Below are positions 61,754 to 64,000 of a DNA stretch of 64,000 nt, piece by piece. Source of the stretch: Janthinobacterium sp. TND4EL3. GTDB lineage: Bacteria > Pseudomonadota > Gammaproteobacteria > Burkholderiales > Burkholderiaceae_D. Position numbers and translations under genes: made by a program. The stretch covers positions 1-64,000 of the forward strand of contig NZ_FTMV01000021.1 in NCBI RefSeq assembly GCF_900156175.1, in the 5' to 3' direction. Every line of letters starts with the position of its first letter. Position 1 is the stretch's first letter. The notes beneath the pieces were generated by a model. That model ran no database searches. It saw only the letters and a program-made list of their open reading frames with translations, and was not told the DNA's origin.

Positions 61754-63112
61754 TTATGCCGCCGGCAAGCTGATCTGGAACGCCAGGCCGCCGCCTTCGC
61801 GGTTGCGCACCTGCAGTTCGGCGCCGTGGCGCAGCAGCACCCGGTCGACGATGGCCAGGCCCAGGCCGGCGCCGTTGGCCTGTCCGCGCGCCGTGTCGAG
61901 GCGGGTGAACGGCTTCATCAGCTGCTCGATCTTTTCCGCCGGCACGCCCGTGCCATGGTCCTGCACCTCGATGATCACCTTTTTCGTCCCGTGGCTGGTG
62001 CGCACGTGGCAGGCGATGTCGATTTCCGTCACGTCGCTGCCCGGCGTCTTGCCGTAGCGGCGCGCATTCTCGATCAGGTTGTTCAGTACGCGGCGCAGGT
62101 CGGTGGGGTTGCCCATCGCGTGCGCCCCTTCGGCGATCTCGGCATTGATCTTCACGTCGGGCAGGCGCATGGCTTCGCGCACCATGTCGGCCAGCAGGCC
62201 GCTCAGGTCCACCTCCGTGAAGCTCGACGCTTCCGTCGGCTTGGCGTAGTCGAGGAACTGGCCGATGATGGCGTCCATCTGCCCGATATCGGACTGGATG
62301 CCCTCGCGCGCCTCGTCCGACAGGTTGGCCATCTCCACTTCCAGCTGCATGCGCGCCAGCGGCGTGCGCAAGTCGTGCGAAATGCCCGCCAAAATGACGG
62401 CGCGGTCCGATTCCACTTGTTTTAGATCATCAACCATCTGGTTGAAGCTGCGGTTCGCCTCGATGATTTCGATCGGGCCTTTTTCCGGCAGCGGCGCCGG
62501 CTGCTTGCCCTTGGCAATGTCGCGCGCGGCGGCCGTCAGGCGCGACAGCGGCAGATTGATCAGGCTGGAAATGATGGCCGCGCCCAGCAGCGACAGCAGC
62601 GATACCAGGCTGGCCCAGCCCAGCCACTGGAAGCCCGTCAGGCCGCGCAGGCGTTCGCGGTCCAGCATCAGCCAGTACTCGTCGTCGTCGATCTTGAAGC
62701 TGACCCAGAAGCCGGCCACGCCGTTGACGCGCGCGGAAAAGCGCGTGTCCTTGCCCAGCTTGGCCTTCACCAGCGCCTCGATGTCGGGCATCAGGTAATT
62801 GTCGGGCGGCGGCTCGATGCGGTCGTCCTCTTCCAGCGAGAAGATGCGGATGCCTTCATTGCTGACGAGGTCGAACAGCAGCTCGCGCCGCAGCTCGGGG
62901 GCCGAGTGCGTCAGTGCCGCATGCGTGATGGTGACGACGGAAATGATCTGGGCGGAAATCTGCTGCGCCTGCGGCTCGCGCTGGATGACGGAAATCATGC
63001 CGATCCAGGTGATCATGCTGACCGTGGTCAAGGTGCCGAGCAGCAAAAAGGTGCGCCAGAACAAGCCGCTTTTCAGCCGCGCCAGGCTGATATCGGGAAC
63101 AAGCTTCATCAT
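61754..63112 (-). CDS. EnvZ-like sensor histidine kinase
   Basis: A 452-residue inner-membrane kinase. Helix 1 lies near 18-45, a periplasmic domain about 48-160, helix 2 163-188, and HAMP with ISSLINLPLSRLTAAARDIA. His in LAGISHDLRTPLARMQLEVEM is the phospho-site, and the HATPase domain has NNLIENARRYG, DHGTGVP and GAGLGLAIVDRV. It fits EnvZ in length and in the ISHDLRTPLARI-type H box. It lies 13 bases after its OmpR-like partner, in one operon, and may sense envelope or osmotic stress. Confidence 0.92.
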   Translation of the reverse strand: MMKLVPDISLARLKSGLFWRTFLLLGTLTTVSMITWIGMISVIQREPQAQQISAQIISVVTITHAALTHSAPELRRELLFDLVSNEGIRIFSLEEDDRIEPPPDNYLMPDIEALVKAKLGKDTRFSARVNGVAGFWVSFKIDDDEYWLMLDRERLRGLTGFQWLGWASLVSLLSLLGAAIISSLINLPLSRLTAAARDIAKGKQPAPLPEKGPIEIIEANRSFNQMVDDLKQVESDRAVILAGISHDLRTPLARMQLEVEMANLSDEAREGIQSDIGQMDAIIGQFLDYAKPTEASSFTEVDLSGLLADMVREAMRLPDVKINAEIAEGAHAMGNPTDLRRVLNNLIENARRYGKTPGSDVTEIDIACHVRTSHGTKKVIIEVQDHGTGVPAEKIEQLMKPFTRLDTARGQANGAGLGLAIVDRVLLRHGAELQVRNREGGGLAFQISLPAA

Positions 63113-63125
63113 GCCTCGCCAGCGA

Positions 63126-63896
63126 TCAGCGCGGCTGTCCGTCCGGGATGAAGACGTAGCCCAGGCCCCACACGGTCTGGATGAACAGCGGGCTCGACGG
63201 ATCGGGTTCGATGAGCTTGCGCAGGCGCGAAATCTGCACGTCCAGGCTGCGGTCGAACACTTCGTATTCGCGGCCGCGCGCCAGTTCCATCAGTTTTTCG
63301 CGCGACAGGGGCTGGCGCGCATGGCGGGCAAACACTTTCAGCACGGAAAACTCGCCTGTTGTCAGCGGCACCGTTTCGCCATTCTTTTTCAGGGTACGCG
63401 TGCCCAGGTCGAGCACGAAGTCGCCGAATTCGAAGGTTTGCGGCGTTTCCGACGGCGCACCGGGGATTTCATCGGGACCCTTGCGGCGCAGCACGGCGCC
63501 GATGCGGGCCACCAGTTCGCGCGGGTTGAACGGCTTCGGCAGGTAGTCGTCGGCGCCCATTTCCAGGCCCACGATGCGATCGACGTCCTCGCCCTTGGCT
63601 GTCAGCATGATGATCGGCGTCTGGTCGCCCGCGCCGCGCAGGCGGCGGCAGATGGACAGGCCGTCTTCGCCCGGCAGCATCAAATCGAGCACCAGCAGGT
63701 CGTAGCGCTCGCGCAGCCACAGCTTGTTCATGGCGGTGGCGCTCTCGGCCGTAAAGACATTGAATCCCTGTTCGGTCAGGTAGCGGCGCAGCAGGTCGCG
63801 CAGGCGCACATCGTCATCGACGACCATGATCTTTGCCTGGTGGCCGTGGATCGATTGCGGTGTTGTATTGCTGCCGGATGTGGAGGTTGTGGTCAT
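63126..63896 (-). CDS. ompR: OmpR-like response regulator
   Basis: A 256-residue regulator. The receiver (about 20-135) has IMVVDDDVRLRDLL, the phospho-Asp in LLVLDLMLPGEDG, Thr in IMLTAKG and Lys in LPKPFNPRE. The DNA-binding domain ends SLDVQISRLRKLIEPDPSSPLFIQTVWGLGYVF, as in OmpR. The N-terminus is about 18 residues longer than E. coli OmpR (Ser/Thr-rich); the start may lie further in. It is first in the operon with the EnvZ-like kinase. The ~100 bases upstream must hold the promoter; an AT-rich block at 63905-63935 is the likely place. Confidence 0.93.
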   Translation of the reverse strand: MTTTSTSGSNTTPQSIHGHQAKIMVVDDDVRLRDLLRRYLTEQGFNVFTAESATAMNKLWLRERYDLLVLDLMLPGEDGLSICRRLRGAGDQTPIIMLTAKGEDVDRIVGLEMGADDYLPKPFNPRELVARIGAVLRRKGPDEIPGAPSETPQTFEFGDFVLDLGTRTLKKNGETVPLTTGEFSVLKVFARHARQPLSREKLMELARGREYEVFDRSLDVQISRLRKLIEPDPSSPLFIQTVWGLGYVFIPDGQPR

Positions 63897-64000
63897 TTAG
63901 GGTGTCGTGTTATCTTATATTAGTTGCTATAGTAACGCCTCGCGCGGCGCCCACAAGGGGCTGCGGCGACCCATTACAAACTGTTACAAACTTTACCCAA

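Overview
The window is high-GC (roughly 62-65%) chromosomal DNA from a Gram-negative betaproteobacterium. Gene content (two OmpR-type two-component pairs, an MdtABC-type RND pump, many TonB/OMP/lipoprotein genes, LysR/MFS pairs, a T6SS VgrG module, a TPP-riboswitch TonB receptor) best fits an Oxalobacteraceae member such as Janthinobacterium, Massilia or Duganella. This is inference from style and recall, not a search result. No tRNA, rRNA or CRISPR array was seen.

Layout. 1-660: the end of an IS1595-type insertion sequence, cut by the window edge. 0.7-6.3 kb (minus strand): an FHA/serine-protease pair, ribA and a Tat-exported PhoX-like protein. 6.4-12.8 kb: a pirin gene with a divergent LysR regulator, a PAS-PAS-GGDEF-EAL protein with a ruined GGDEF motif, and a LysR gene divergent from a DHA1 exporter. 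12.8-17.1 kb: a three-gene outer-membrane operon (small beta-barrel, MipA/OmpV, exported unknown) divergent from an OmpR/RstB-like two-component system, with 11-bp-phased direct repeats between them. 17-27.4 kb: a DMT exporter with a divergent Lrp regulator, an intact APH(3')-type phosphotransferase, a cysteine-less glutaredoxin-like protein, a DUF3820-like protein, a second DHA1 exporter, a YeeE/YedE sulfur transporter, a sodium:solute symporter, SppA and a GNAT enzyme.

27.8-36.9 kb holds a tightly coupled RND efflux operon (adaptor, two different RND pumps, outer-membrane lipoprotein) with 4-bp gene overlaps and a large dyad in its leader. 37.6-42.4 kb encodes a CheB-CheR-PAS fusion translationally coupled to a soluble HisKA_3 kinase. 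An S46 dipeptidyl-peptidase-type gene follows, ending in a strong terminator at 44.65 kb.

44.75-54.6 kb is the most distinctive region. It holds a VgrG spike with a C-terminal carrier-like domain, a phospholipase D effector (Tle5-like, two HKD motifs), and three tandem paralogous Sel1-repeat lipoproteins that are the likely immunity genes. The three copies are mosaics: nearly identical flanks surround a variable, AT-richer core. The third copy has lost its C-terminal domain at a nonsense codon. A further unknown gene closes the module.

54.6-64 kb: a TetR regulator divergent from a DUF2867-like gene; a PnuC-type transporter overlapping a NadR-like kinase; a convergent TonB-dependent receptor preceded by a clear TPP riboswitch, so this locus probably concerns thiamine and not siderophores; a YqhD-type aldehyde reductase; a small protein resembling encapsulated ferritin; an Imm26-like gene; and an EnvZ/OmpR pair.
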